A DNA stretch of 19,865 nucleotides from Nephromyces sp. MM_2019. Lineage: Eukaryota > Apicomplexa > Aconoidasida > Nephromycida. Shown piece after piece: positions 1 through 12,700 of this stretch (its first letter is position 1; each line of letters begins with the position of its first letter). The notes beneath the pieces were generated by a model that was not told the origin of the DNA, made no database searches, and saw nothing but the letters and a program-made list of their open reading frames with translations. The stretch lies in NCBI GenBank assembly GCA_015657535.1, contig JADHZB010000552.1, positions 1-19,865 on the forward strand. The letters run 5' to 3'. The position numbers and the translations under genes are program-made.

Positions 1-33
<33 letters not shown>

Positions 34-42
34 TATATATGT
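1..42. repeat. TA microsatellite in the intron at the left window edge
   Basis: An almost pure TA dinucleotide run with a few substitutions. It precedes the acceptor AG at 61-62 of the first PIG-Q exon seen here, so it is the 3' part of an intron whose start lies outside the window. Confidence 0.85.
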
Positions 43-62
43 GTGTTTATATGTAATTATAG

Positions 63-3000
63 TCTATCCAAAGCAGGTGCTTGCAAATCTATTAATATAT
101 AACACATTTTGGCTACTTCTTGCTGATCTAATTTTTGGCTTGATTTTGAGCTATTTTATTCGTTTTCAACCAAATTTAATATTCACACACATTAAAAATT
201 TGATTGATTTTTCAGATATACACACACTAATGTAAGTTCATTTAACCATGTAATGTTATTTTTATGTTTTCTTTATAATTCTTGATCTATATATGTTGTG
301 TGTTCCTTGTAGGGAAAATTCTTTATGTATATAACAAAATGTAGGCGCTTGTACACATATCTATGTGTGTATATATGTTTATATATATGTATGTGTGCTT
401 ATGTATGTTTATGGATGTATATTTAGGTGTGTGTGTTTAAGATATTTGACTTCCCTAATAGAACATAGCTTTATTTTGTGTGTCTATAATTGTAATACTT
501 GAATAAATAGATATGAAAGATAAATAATTTTGTGAGTATATACTTATGATTAAAAAAGTATGATATCTTATTGCTCCAACATGAAATTTTAAACATTAAT
601 ATTCTGTATATGTGTGTGTGTGGATGCATCATTCAGCTCAGAAAATTATATACTAAACACTATTTCTTCAAAATTTCGTCTAAATAAACCATTTACAGAC
701 TTTATTGATGGAACACAGACAACACTTATAATTATTTGGTTAAATATATATTTATCACTCTATACACAAATTATACATAAAACACTTGAAAAATATATAC
801 ACACATTGATACTTCAAAATTCTGCACACGCATCCAATCTAATTATATTTTCATACTATACATACGCACAGTTATATACACAAACTCTATGTTTACATAC
901 ATATATACACAAGCTATATATACATATATACAAACATTAATACACAAGCTATATATACATATATACAAACATTAATACACAAGCTATATATACATACATA
1001 CAAACATTAATACACAAGCTATATATACATATATACAAACATTAATACACAAGTTATATATACATATATACAAACATTAATACACAAGCTATATATACAT
1101 ACATACAAACATTAATACACAAGTTATATATTTAAACACACATTGGCAAAATCACATTCATACTCAATCCTTATTCAATTTATATATAAATATATACTTT
1201 GACTTGAAGATTAATAAGATCAATAAATATTGTTAATAATACAGGCAAAACTCAACATTAGATATTAACTATATACTTCAATTTCTAAGCAAAACATTTG
1301 CTATAACTTCATGTTTTGGTGGGACATTCGTTTTAGCCCTTATTTCGGATCTGTTACAGATTTTCACAATTCATGTAACAAAATTTTAAAAATGCGTCTA
1401 TGCTTATAAAGTAGAAATACATGGAAAACTATTATTTGAGCCTATTGACACTATGGATATAAATGTGTGAAAATATGTGAATATTTTGTTATGAATTATT
1501 ATATTATTTCATCAATTTGTAAGTTATCGAGGATATATGGATTTATATATTTTTATTTTTATAACTAGCTTGTGTAAGCATTACCAATTTACTTCAAATT
1601 TGTGTGTATAATTATCTATATACATATAGAAAAATGTATGAGAAATGAATTATCACCTAATCTAGTGTATATCATTACATATGTGTATATGTAAAGGTAT
1701 ATGTGATAACAATTATCTCCTGAACAAGTAAACATCAATTCATATGAATATTTGTAGACGTTTGTGTGATAATAAATATCAGCTTAATTTATATATATAA
1801 ATATTTATACAGCTTTTCTACTTATATGTTTTGGCCTCTCGAATGATGGAGTCCTTATGGGCTAGTTTTTATTCCTTGGGTTTATTGTTTAGGTAATCTG
1901 ATAGCTAGATATATACTGCTTTATAAATAATTTTATTTATCCTTTTCAGTGAGCATTAATGCACTATATGAAAATATTTATGACTTTTAATTTGTGTGTA
2001 AATAACTGTGATATTAAATGCATTGATTAATCAAATTTTGTATTCCAACCTTAGTTTAAAAAATTATTTTGTTATATTCTTTTATTTGTTATTTGTTATT
2101 CTAATATTGATTATACAAAAAGATGTTTATTATTTTGAGATGTGTTTATTATTGAATTTATAAAGTGTTTTTCAGAAAAATTTATTTATTATTCAATATA
2201 TGTAAGCAAGTAATTTTTATATATGCTAATCTTATCAAACTCATTATCTCATGTGACTTCAAGCATTTTCTTTTGACACTACAGGGGTAGAAGATGGAAT
2301 GTTTTACGTAACACATCTGACAGTCATCAATATGAAGTTGAACAGCTCTTATTAGGGACTATACTATTTACAGTGATTGTCTTTATCTTCCCAACAATTC
2401 TAATCAATTATTTGTATTTCTTGAGCATATGGCTCATTACTTTTGGTAAATACATATGTATTGTTTTTAAAATATAACGCAATCTGAACACCAATACAAC
2501 AATGAATATTGAGACAATATATAGAATAGGTGTATTTACTCACTGAAAAAATTTTAATGTATGTACATTCAACTTTCTCTTTTTTTTTACACTCAAATCA
2601 CTTCTTTCATACATAGTTTGATAATAAAATTTTATTAGATACAACGTTTTTTCCTGATGAGTAGGAAAATAAATTTTAGCTAAAGAAAATGAGTGTCTTA
2701 AACCAAGGTTTTGACGAATCTTTTATGATTCTCTCGTCAAGGCCATTTCATTCAGCTAACTAGTTTATAAAAAAAAAGTTATTTTGCTTTTTTCTAGTTA
2801 ATTTTTTTTTAACCTTAATGGATACAGCCGATACAGATATACTGCTGATAGTTTGAGGACCTTTATAAGACAGTAAAAGATCAACAAAATTATATTAACT
2901 CCTCTTATTTGCTTATAGGTTTACAAGTAGTTTTCCAATTTATAATCTATTTATTTGGCTATTTCCCCATCTACCTTTTCTTCTGCAACAAGTCAAGCTC

Positions 3001-4998
3001 CGAATTCTCAACATTCTTTCACTTTCAATTTCTTTTTGGTGAGTGAATATTAATTAGACCTAAGCTTGTGTGTTAAACATAGTTATTTTGTTTGAAATAG
3101 AAGCGAGACAACTGATCCTCTGTAAAACAGCTTGTAACCAAAAGACACGAACAAAAAATAAGAAAAACTCAAAGCACCACCAAAAGGAGAAACCTGTTCA
3201 AACAAAACATTTAATTACCCCCAAAAAAGCTTGGGTAATTACAAATTGATAACATATTGATTAACAATGAGACTTATCTGTGAAAACTTGCTTATATCAA
3301 TAATCAAAGACTCTCTTATACCCTATATAAATCAATATCACACAGGAACTATATGTATCTATGGAACACTCACAAGGAAAAACAAAGACTGACAATAAGG
3401 TAGCTGGAGTATATAGACCGATAAGGGAGCGGAATCAAAGAAATTTTCATGGGATACTTGACTCTATATACGAACAGAAAAGGTAAAAAGTCCACCCATT
3501 GCTTGAAATTATTTATGTAACGCATGATTTTTACACTTAGTATTCAATATGCTCTAACTTAACTCATTTTTAAGCATTAGATGCTGAATAAAATTATAAC
3601 CTTTTTTATATGTCATCTATTACAACACCAAGCTCTCTTGTATTAAACATGCACTTTGCAGGTTTACATTCAAATGATACTTACATTACTTCAAAGCATT
3701 AACTTCAAACACTCTATTGTCTAATTTTATAACTTAGGTCAAATATAAAGCCGCGCAGTAGCTCAATTTATGATAACATTTCTTCAGTGAGTTACCAATA
3801 ACAGAATTTCTTTGAAATCACAATTGTTTGTGGCATTTTTTATTATAACTTTGAATAACTAATAATGGCTTTTCACTTGAACACAATTTTTATGCATCTC
3901 TCCTATGTATAATCAATTAGCATAGTGTGAAAACAATTAGTTAACCAACATACAATTTCTATTGTAATAGATTCAAGCTCACTCAATTGAGATACTTTTA
4001 CCTAATAAACAAAATCAAAACAGATGTCTATCTAGTAGTCAAGTCATATATTTTACAATCTGCCCTAAGGCCATTTCCTATGGTTCTATCTTAAAGGTAT
4101 TTTGGGATTCTCTCCAATCTATTTTCCAAAAGTTCACAAACACTAATTACCTCAAGTAAGTTATATATGGGAGAAAAAACTAAACCATAATTGCTACATT
4201 ATCTATAAGAAATAAATTTATTACTTTAGAAACATTTAGAAATTGATTAGATATGTTTAAATTCATATATACCCTATTAACATTTCCCAAGTAAATTTTA
4301 AATTAATAAGACAAAGAAATCTTCAGTTATGTACATAATAGGTTTTTTTATTTTATTTATAAATTATCCTTGTATAAATTTAAGGCTTAGATTCTTATTT
4401 CTTATACACAATGCTATCTAACTCCTCATGATCTTTCTTAATTAGCATAGATAATTCTAACTTCATCTCCTACAATTTTATATATACTTTATCGGGGAAA
4501 ATAAAATTTGAAGCAAACAGACCTGCCACTATTAATTTAATCTCTCTGCTCTATGATATTTATAGGCAACTATTTTCTGGAAGAATTACAAATATTAACA
4601 AAGACATAACAAAAACAACACTTGAAAAAGCAGAACCCCATAAGCAAAGCGAATCACACAAAGACAAATGTCAGTCAGATAAAAATAAACAACATGAAAA
4701 TAATCTAGATAACAATAAAACTCCACATAGCAACACCACTTACACTAGTAACGAAACAATGGCTGACACCGAAATAAAAGCTAAGAATAAGGAAAATCCA
4801 TTTGAAATGGCACAATTAGATAAAAACAACAATAAAAAAAGTGCTTTTAAATTTCAAGAGAATCACAACATTAAAAATAACTTTTTGGAAAGTAGTGAAT
4901 TGTGCATTCTTATGAATAAATTTCCTTATTTTAAAGAAGAAATTAATACACACTCATTGGCACTAGATCTCAAGCTCTTAAGGAATATATGGAAATGA
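63..4998 (+). CDS. PIGQ: PIG-Q / GPI1, subunit of the GPI-N-acetylglucosaminyltransferase complex (5' partial, 11 exons in window)
   Basis: PIG-Q/GPI1 is a multi-pass ER membrane subunit of the complex that moves GlcNAc from UDP-GlcNAc to phosphatidylinositol, the first step of GPI-anchor synthesis. Exons: 63-231, 637-738, 1245-1374, 1813-1892, 2285-2445, 2919-3038, 3101-3234, 3346-3482, 3738-3786, 3971-4155, 4566-4998. All introns are GT-AG and all junction phases agree, giving about 565 residues. Family hallmarks in order: FRLNKPFTDF; a Trp codon split across 738/1245; TSCFGGTFVLALISDLLQIF; FRGRRWNVLR split across 1892/2285; LLLGTILFTVIVFIFPTIL; and QLFSGRI near the C-terminus, matching the LF-x-G element of the family. 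Most of the first half is hydrophobic membrane segments. Between the membrane core and the QLFSGRI element lies a long Lys/Arg/Gln/Ser-rich stretch (3101-3786), and the tail after QLFSGRI is Asn/Lys-rich low complexity. The family call is firm. Exons 3101-3234, 3346-3482 and 3738-3786 rest on phase and composition only. An unspliced reading would stop with TGA at 3247-3249. The start codon lies upstream of the window. Confidence 0.9.
355..435. repeat. TG/TA-rich microsatellite-like tract in PIG-Q intron
   Basis: Imperfect alternation of tgtgtg, tatatatg and tatgtatg inside intron 232-636. It makes this intron purine-pyrimidine alternating and G-rather-than-C biased on the + strand, unlike the next intron, which is CA-biased. 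Confidence 0.6.
906..1130. repeat. 35-bp minisatellite, about 6.4 copies, in PIG-Q intron
   Basis: Direct tandem copies begin at 906, 941, 976, 1011, 1046 and 1081, with a partial copy at 1116-1130. Each runs tacacaagct, then a TA/CA tract, then caaacattaa. Copies differ at two places only: aagct versus aagtt, and catata versus cataca. The array sits in intron 739-1244. The reading frame of exon 637-738, if not spliced at 738, would run on to a stop at 938-940 inside copy 1. Confidence 0.95.
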
Positions 4999-5551
4999 AA
5001 TATTTTTAGTCAAATTTTATTTCTATATCTGTCCTCATCTTTGTATATACATTCATATGTAAAATATAACTTTTTTTTGTTCAAAATGAGCTATGCATGT
5101 AAATTATGCAAATTTTATTCAGGGGAAAACAATCAAGCAAAATAATACTGCTTCAATGCTGTTAAATGGTTTAAAGACCTTTTTATTAGTTTTATAAAAT
5201 ATCTTTGTATTAAAATATTGATTTGAATGTATAAATTTGGTGAGCATTGTGTTATTAAACTATAATGTCACATAAGAAATAAAGAAGATATAATATAATA
5301 AATCTTGACACTCTCTTGATATTTGCATAATTAGATCAAAATAACCTAATTCTATCAAGGTTATTGAGTATTTGAAAATGTATTTGTAAAAATATTTTAT
5401 TTTAATAGATACAGTATGCTGTCTGCTATATTGAATTTAATTAGTTGGATTATAGTAAAAAATTGGTAATTATTGCTAAAATTCTTGTTCAAATTGTCTC
5501 AAAATTATTCAATTTTAGGAAAATTAACGATTATATTTTCTAGTTACACAT
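4999..5551. other. Convergent intergenic region
   Basis: About 550 bases between the stop of PIG-Q (+) and the stop of the small minus-strand gene. It is very AT-rich and holds no ORF I would call. It must contain the 3' UTRs and polyadenylation sites of both genes; AATAAA-like strings are too common here to single one out. Confidence 0.6.
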
Positions 5552-6383
5552 TTAGAAGTTATATGGAGGAGCCCACCAAGGAAATTGTGGATTGGAACGA
5601 TATTCGGGATTGATATATGTAGGATCCAATGAATATGGACTTTGTGTGAATGGTAAATTGCTAAGGACGCCCCCACCTAATTCAGAAAGAAGTAATATCA
5701 TGTAGAATTTTTTGCGAATAGTAATTGGCTGAATACTTAATTAGGATTCTCGACATAAACACTAAGCTGTGGAAGCTTGAATATGTGAAATTGTTTATAA
5801 ACATGTAACTATGTGATTATGAACTTTGTTAATTCATATATAAAAAATTTAATTTATAGAAGAAATAATTCCGACGCAAATTGGAAAGAAAGCTACTTTA
5901 GGAGTAACAAACAAGCTTTTTTATGAACTTGATTTCTCAAACCTATTTATTTAACTGAATTATATAAATAGTAAATTAAAATTTATTTATCTAATTTGAT
6001 CAACGAAAACATCTCACCAACTAATAATTACAGACCTAAAATGATTTAAATACATACCAAATGAGTGAAATCATTTGAGGCAAATTACCCAAAATTATCT
6101 CTAGTTAGAAAGTACTAGTATAAATAAAAGAATTATAACAGTACAAGGGCAATTTTACATATTTGACCATAGAAACAGTAATGTGCTATCCAACAATACC
6201 TCTTGGGGATTGTCCAACAATGGTTTGGTTTCCATACATACTTAGCCCTGAAAAGCCCGCAGGCCCAAAGCTTAATGTGTTATAAATCCCCATACCAGCA
6301 AATCCAGGTGGTAATGCTAAGGATCTTTTCTTAGTTTCATAGTCCTTGTATTCAATAATAGTGCTCTCCTGTGTGTAAGACAT
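5552..6383 (-). CDS. Small Gly/Pro/Tyr/Phe-rich protein, two exons, function unknown
   Basis: Exon 1 is 6383 down to 6200, starting with ATG at 6383-6381; exon 2 is 5676 down to 5552, ending in TAA. The intron 6199-5677 begins GTATTG and ends ATTAG. The junction restores a Gly codon (G|GT) and gives about 102 residues. I do not recognise the family. The N-terminus (MSYTQESTIIEYKDYE) is polar. It is followed by KKRSLALPPGFAGMG and a Gly/Ser/Phe segment. The C-terminal part is Pro/Tyr/Asn-rich and ends FPWWAPPYNF. No signal peptide, membrane span or catalytic motif is visible. Codon composition and GC are clearly above the flanking DNA, supporting a real gene. A structural or cytoskeletal role would fit the composition, but that is a guess. 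A further small exon inside the 523-nt intron cannot be excluded. Confidence 0.7.
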
Positions 6384-9300
6384 GAGTAAATCTCACTGAT
6401 ATATTCATGAAATATAATAAACTAATGAAACGTTCCTTCTTATGCTTCAATTAAAACGCTAAACATGGAGAAAAAAAAAAATTTCTAGCTGAAACTTTAT
6501 CTTGTTTCATCAATAAAAAATTTATTAACATACTATCATGTTTATTTACTCAAGAGTTCCTAAGTGCTCATAAAATAATCTAGGTTGCATAATTTTGTGT
6601 AAATAGTAACATTAAGTTAGAAGAGGTTAATGTGATATATTGGGCTAGTTTTTTAGCTAGATATTAAAATGCGTAGGTGACTTAGCTTTCAAAATGTATG
6701 ATAGTACATAAAGGATAATCATGTAGCTCATTTTTAGGTCTTATACATGTTATTTAAATCGTGATGTGATATCAATCGTAAACGTGTAATATCATGAATA
6801 AGCAACAATACTGAAGACAAATTTCAAGTTATCAGCCTATTCCAACCTGATGCTTTTTAGAGTGCCCAAAACGATTAAAATAGAGTACAACTATGAAAAG
6901 CCAATTAATAGATTTCATTATTTTGAATTAATTTTAATTCTCGGATCACAATACTTATTAGGAAATATATAAGATAAAAATGTGAAGCTAAATACTTAGT
7001 AATGCGAGGTTCAGTTATCATAAACCATACCAGAGTTAGCGTAAGTAGCCCATGTTTGAAAAAATTTAAGATTATGAGTATTTTAAATTACTAATGAAAT
7101 GATTTAATAGCGAAATATTGTGAAGCATATTAATAATTCAAAATATAAAAAAGATAATATTGATGAAAACTGAAGGAATTAGCACATGTATAGTTTCCTA
7201 TGTTTATAAATATGTATTTATATACATATATATATATATGTTTTTATACAAAAGGGAAAAGAATAATTATGTATAATGCATAGCCTTTTCAATGTATATG
7301 AATTGATCTTAGGCAATGTGTGTATATATGACTAGGAAATTTAAATCCTGAAATGAGTTGAAATAATTATATAAAACATATACGAATTTAAATTATCAAG
7401 GAAAATTATTTAAACATAAAGTATTGATAGCTTTCTTACTTTGGAGAATCTATTAAGGCTTAATAATGTATTTATTTAATGAAATAAAGACAAATATTTG
7501 ATTGAATTTATTCTAAATTTTGAGCGTATAGTGGCATCTATAAAATTCCAAAGGAATCTTGGGTAAAAAACACATCTAAGAAAAGTAACATTTTACCCAA
7601 TTTCCTTTGGAAAGTTGTAATCAAATCCACATATTATTTTATAATGCCTTAGTCGATTTTTTAAACTTTATTCAATACAGCAAATTTGCCTAATACAAGT
7701 TTATATTCAACATATGTGCAAATCTATGAGATATACACTAAACTTAATCAATTTACAAGCTCAGATAAAGTTAATGATTTCCACCATAGGTTTAAAAACT
7801 TCAACAAGATATAGTTGAAAGATGATTTTAATACTCATGTTGGGCAGTTAACAATTTTTTATTGCTAGTAAAGTTAATTTAAGGGAATATTTGATTCCTA
7901 TTTTGATACTAATTAGAAAATTATTATATTTCATTCTTTCATAATCTTGGTACAAGAGTTTTCGCTTATGTTATTATGATTACTGGTAGCAAGTAACTTG
8001 GTGCAACTGATATGCAACTTTCTAATTGCTGTGCAAGTATTGAGAAGTCTTATATTATGTAAAAATGTATCATTTCCTGAAACAAGTTGATCAAATTTTG
8101 TTGATTTCTTGGTTCTATAATTCTTCAAATTTTTTGTCTCTAGTTTATTAATTATTAAAACTTATTGATTAACTTCTGAATATCTCTCAATCATCTTTTA
8201 ATTTTGCTCAATTTTATTTAGGAAAGGTTGTTTTTATAAATCTCATAGTTATCAGTTGCATGTTTAATGCTTCACTTTCATTGAAGCTAGTTATTCTTGA
8301 TAGTAAGAAATTTCTAAATAGACATATTTCTTTTTCATAATTGAATTTATCTGTACTGATTCTTATCATTAATAATTTGGTATAATAATTTTAAATTTTT
8401 GATTTAAAGAAATACATTGCACTGTAGTATGCATCAGTAGATTTCCTAGTCAATTTTAAAATTCTTTCACCTTGAAGATGTATAGGGAATTTCTTTTTAA
8501 GTGTATTTATACTATTTAGATTCCCGAAATGATTATTGTATAATTTCAAGTTTTCTTAGGCCAAAAATTCTTGTGAAAAAATTTACACTTAAGCAAGTAC
8601 TGCAATTTTCTCTAAATAAATGATTCAATTTTTGTTGGGACAAAATTTTTTGGGGAAAAAAATTACACAAATAGGCATAACACCTTAAATTATGGAATAT
8701 TAGATTCTTAAGATCTTATCAATTATAACTAAATCAGATGTGTAAATTGTAAGTTGGGCGTCTTCAAAAATTTAAGGGATTATAAATGACGTGCATAATT
8801 ATTCTCTAAAAGTGATCACGAGTATTGGATTATCATAATTTGGATGTCATGAATATTATGTCTGCAAGACAAAAATTAATCATAAGCAAATTAGGTTGAA
8901 CTTTCGATCAAAAATTCCTTGTAAAATAAGAGTCATGTCGACGTAGTAGTAGTTTTTTGAAATGTTTTGAGAAATTGTTCATATACTTTGAGTATTTTTA
9001 TTGAGCAATTTTAATTCTCCCTGATAATAAATTATAATCTTTTTTCGTAAAAAATAAATACAACTCAAATAAGGTTTCGTAATATAAAGTTCAATTTATG
9101 AAATATGCAAAATAATAAAAGAAAATTGTAAATCGTATGATATTGATTATTTAGAATGAGTTGTATAACTTGGAATGTGTGGTACCAATAGTCAAGGGTG
9201 AAATTATGAAATTTCAAAACCGAAAATAAAATTTATAGAATAAAACAACCATTAATAAAAAATTAAAATTTTACATTCCAATAGCAAGTAAAAAGTATTT

Positions 9301-9720
9301 CTATAGTTTACATAATTTCAAATCTCAAATGGTGAAATAAAAAATAATAAATTAAGACTCAAAATTGGATGATTAGTTTTGTTTCTAATAGATTTTTAGC
9401 ATTTCAGTACATGTTTGATATAATATTTTATTCAAAAATTATGAAAGTTTGTTTTTCAACCAGATTAATCTAGTGTTGTTGCTAGGCTGCATCAAATTAA
9501 TTCCTTTCAGGCTCAAGGATATAGATGACTATATTTATAATACTAAAAATGGGTCTAAAAGAGTGTAGTATTACACATTTGTGTTACAGTTCAAGATCAT
9601 AAGAATAAAAAAGTAATCAAAAACGATGGTGAGTATAAATAAATGAACTCTTTACATAAGTCTAATTCACTTTCTGATTCTTAAGAATTTAAGGCAATCA
9701 AATGATTAATTGGATGTTGT
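6384..9720. other. Long AT-rich gene-free stretch
   Basis: About 3.3 kb between the start of the small minus-strand gene and the 3' end of the Sec14 gene. It must hold the promoter of the former and the terminator of the latter. It contains a TA-rich microsatellite near 7205-7245 and the hairpin at 7546-7612. Open frames around 7931-8128 exist on both strands, but neither shows a family motif or convincing splice sites. I see no tRNA-like cloverleaf. Confidence 0.55.
7546..7612. repeat. Long inverted repeat / hairpin, about 22-bp arms
   Basis: The left arm at 7546-7568 (ttccaaagg...gggtaaaa) is matched by the reverse complement of 7591-7612 (ttttaccc...cctttggaa). There is one internal mismatch plus a 1-nt bulge, and a loop of about 22 nt. 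The arms are richer in GC than their surroundings and near-perfect, so chance pairing of AT-rich DNA does not explain them. It could be a structured non-coding RNA, a small palindromic element, or a terminator-like structure; nothing decides between these. Confidence 0.8.
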
Positions 9721-12700
9721 TTATTGAATCTTATTATCTCTTTTTATAGATGACCAGGTGATGTCACTGTTGTTAGATTCATCTGTACCATAATAAGTAT
9801 TGGTGGTTGTATCTGCACTCCTAGTTGTCTCTAATCTTTCGTAATCGACTTTCCTAATTTCATAATCATTTGTAGTTATATTGGCAATTGTAGGATAAGG
9901 ATTTTTGTAGTTTTCTGATGAGTCAGGGTTTGTCATTGCATTCTTGGATATTTTGAAATCAAAAAATTCATCAAATTCCTTCTCATTTAGATCAGGGAAT
10001 GCTAATTTAAACATGAATCGAGAATAATAAGGGTGCATTTTGTGGACCTTATGCAGGATTTCTGTGTCATTCCAAGGACCTAAGGAAATGGAAAATTGGA
10101 ATTAATAAGAAGCCGTAAGTCAAATGAGTGGAAAGAAATTATAGTATAATTTGGTTTGTTATTCTTGGGTGAATAATGCAAGTGATATAGAAAATAACTG
10201 AAAATTCACCATGAATTAAATCCATCCATGAATTTCCTGGGTACTTCTGACCACCCAAAAATTGAGGTAATTGCTCTACGTCAATATACTTCAATAATTC
10301 TTCTCTGTTTGTGAAATAAATTAAAGTGAATTAGTAATGTAAAAAGTGTGTAAATATGATGCTTACCTCCATGGGTCACTCCTAGAATACAATCGCACCT
10401 TTCCAAGTGTTTTCTAATGTTAAAACCAAAAATTGTTTTTATAATAAATCGAAACTAGGTATTCTCACAGCCCATAAAATCAATTTGAATGTAAAGTAAT
10501 TAGGAAATATTGAGATTAAAAAAAAAGGTTTTAAAAATCTAATTGTGTTTATATTCTTATGTATAATAAAATATTCAAATATAATAATTATCATATTTAA
10601 AAATGTGACTATGTAAATTTGTTTGCATTCTAGTTTGAATAAAGTTGAAATGTATAAATATGAAAAGAAAATTGATAGTATAGCAGTGCTTCTCACCTCA
10701 TCTATAAATTGTTTACAGAACGACCAAATAATTTGAAATAATTTTGGTACATTTATGATCATCATTTCACCTGAAACAATAGTTTTAATTGTAAAGAAGC
10801 GAAAAGGGCAAAGCCGCTAAGGGTTATTACCTAATGTGTCTGGGTAGTGATCTTGGCTAATAGTTAATAGGTCACCTAAATAACCTCGTGTTGTAGAATC
10901 AAGGATTGAAAAACCTATAAATAATGTTTTATATATTATAACAGAGATGGTAAAGGAAAATTGACTAGAATAGCTAAAAACGTACTTAAGCCATCAAGAT
11001 CAATTATAGTAACTGTTTGTTCAATTGGTTTACCAGCAGCAACAGAGCACGCGGGGAGTATTATTTGTGTGCCTACAAGAAAATTAGATAGAATTTAAAT
11101 GTTTAATGTCTAAAAGTGGAAATGATTGATTCGCACATGATGCATTCTGGTATCAGAAATATAGATCTTTGTGTGAATTTAGAAATATGTACAATAGCTT
11201 TGTGATTAGTGTGGTTAAGATATGTAAGGGGATGAATTCAAATATTTGAGATGAATAAGCCTTTATTTAATTGAGACCTAGTGGGTGAATCTAAATGGAA
11301 ATATGAAAATGTTTCTCTGGATCATTTATAAGTGACTCAAAAATTGAATTTATTTTTAAAAACATACAAAATTCATATTCTTGGAGATATTTTCTCATTA
11401 GCTGGTCTCGTCCAATTTTGTTTAACAATTCTTTGGCTTGGACACGTCCAATGCAATTGATATATATAGGCCTACCTGGAATGATTCAAATTTATATAAA
11501 ATATAGATAAATATAAATATGTATAAAATTGAGCTATAAAATGTCTATTCTTGGTGTATTTTGTAAATGAAGGGTGGGTGGATTTATGAACTTAGACTAG
11601 TTGCGTTAAGTTGATTTGTAACGATTACATTTTTAAGCTATTATTTTGTGGATTGGATTTTTTGTGAAGTTATTATTTACCTTTTTTATCAACACCAAAG
11701 TATGCTCTAGGGTAGTGATCATTTAAAGTTTTATCAAAATCAAACTTCTCTTCCTGGATATCGAGAATTTAATAAAATAACTCAAAATTAAATAGAAGTA
11801 AAAAGACACAAACCGTGGTTAATTTTGTCATGTCCATCTTCATCCTCCAATTGAGTGAGTTTTGTAACATTGTACATGTTTTTTCTAAATCAAATGATCT
11901 TGCTCGTAAATACCTTGAAGAGTTTATAAAAATCAAATATATGTTTCAAAGCTCTTCTACGATTTTGAGAAAATAAAATTGAATCGCCGTTTTATTTTAT
12001 CACGTTATATGCATCCTAGATGTATAATTGTATTCAGATTGCTATGAAATCTGAACTTACTGGGTGCAATATGACAAATAAGTTTGGATATATATTAATA
12101 AAACCGAGATCTACTGTGTAAATTCCAACAAAATCATAAATATAACTAATCTCGTTAAAAGTTTTAAAGAACACTTTTTATTTAATATGAATAAATGCTA
12201 CTGAAAAAATATACTATAAATTGTAATAAAGCATTTTTAAGCTAAAAATAAATGAAAAAAGGCTAGCTCAATTTAGTATCACTACCTTAAGAGAAAGATA
12301 TCATCAAAGCACTCAATAGAAATATTATTAAATTCTCTGTTTTCAATTTTTTTCTTAAGTAAGTTGAGGGTGTTACTTTGCTCTTGAGTTAAATTTTCTA
12401 TCAAGCCAACTTCTTGCCATGATATCTTTTTCTTATCTGGTGTTGCTTTTACTGCTAAAAAATATTTATATAAATGATTTATATGAAGGTTAAGGATCAT
12501 GCATATATATATTTATAGGGATTGCGGTTTTGCAATAAAATCTTATTTTAGCGATTGATCTTGTGTATAGTTATAGGTAATGAGGAATTAAGTTTATGTT
12601 ACAAGAGGATGTTTCATAATGAAATGTTGCAATATAGATGGCTTCGGCTCTTAAGAAAACCAAGTGTGTGTAAGGTGACTTCTTAAGAGGTATTAAATTT

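Noticed and set aside
313..480. Possible exon reading GKFFMYITK after the AG at 311-312 in the first PIG-Q intron
   Set aside because: It resembles part of the PIG-Q family superficially but is out of phase with exon 63-231 and dissolves into TG/TA repeats. The exon at 637 fits better.
614..940. Continuous 108-codon ORF on the + strand
   Set aside because: Only 637-738 is coding: it carries the PIG-Q FRLNKPF motif and a Trp codon split by the intron. The rest runs into intron sequence and the minisatellite.
7931..8128. 65-codon minus-strand ORF
   Set aside because: No family motif, no supported start, and the opposite strand is about equally open. Treated as chance in AT-rich DNA.
10439..10765. 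Single 108-residue minus-strand ORF as an independent gene
   Set aside because: Only its first part is a Sec14 exon (10770-10697). After GTGAGA at 10696 it is intron read-through rich in Ile, Phe and Tyr.
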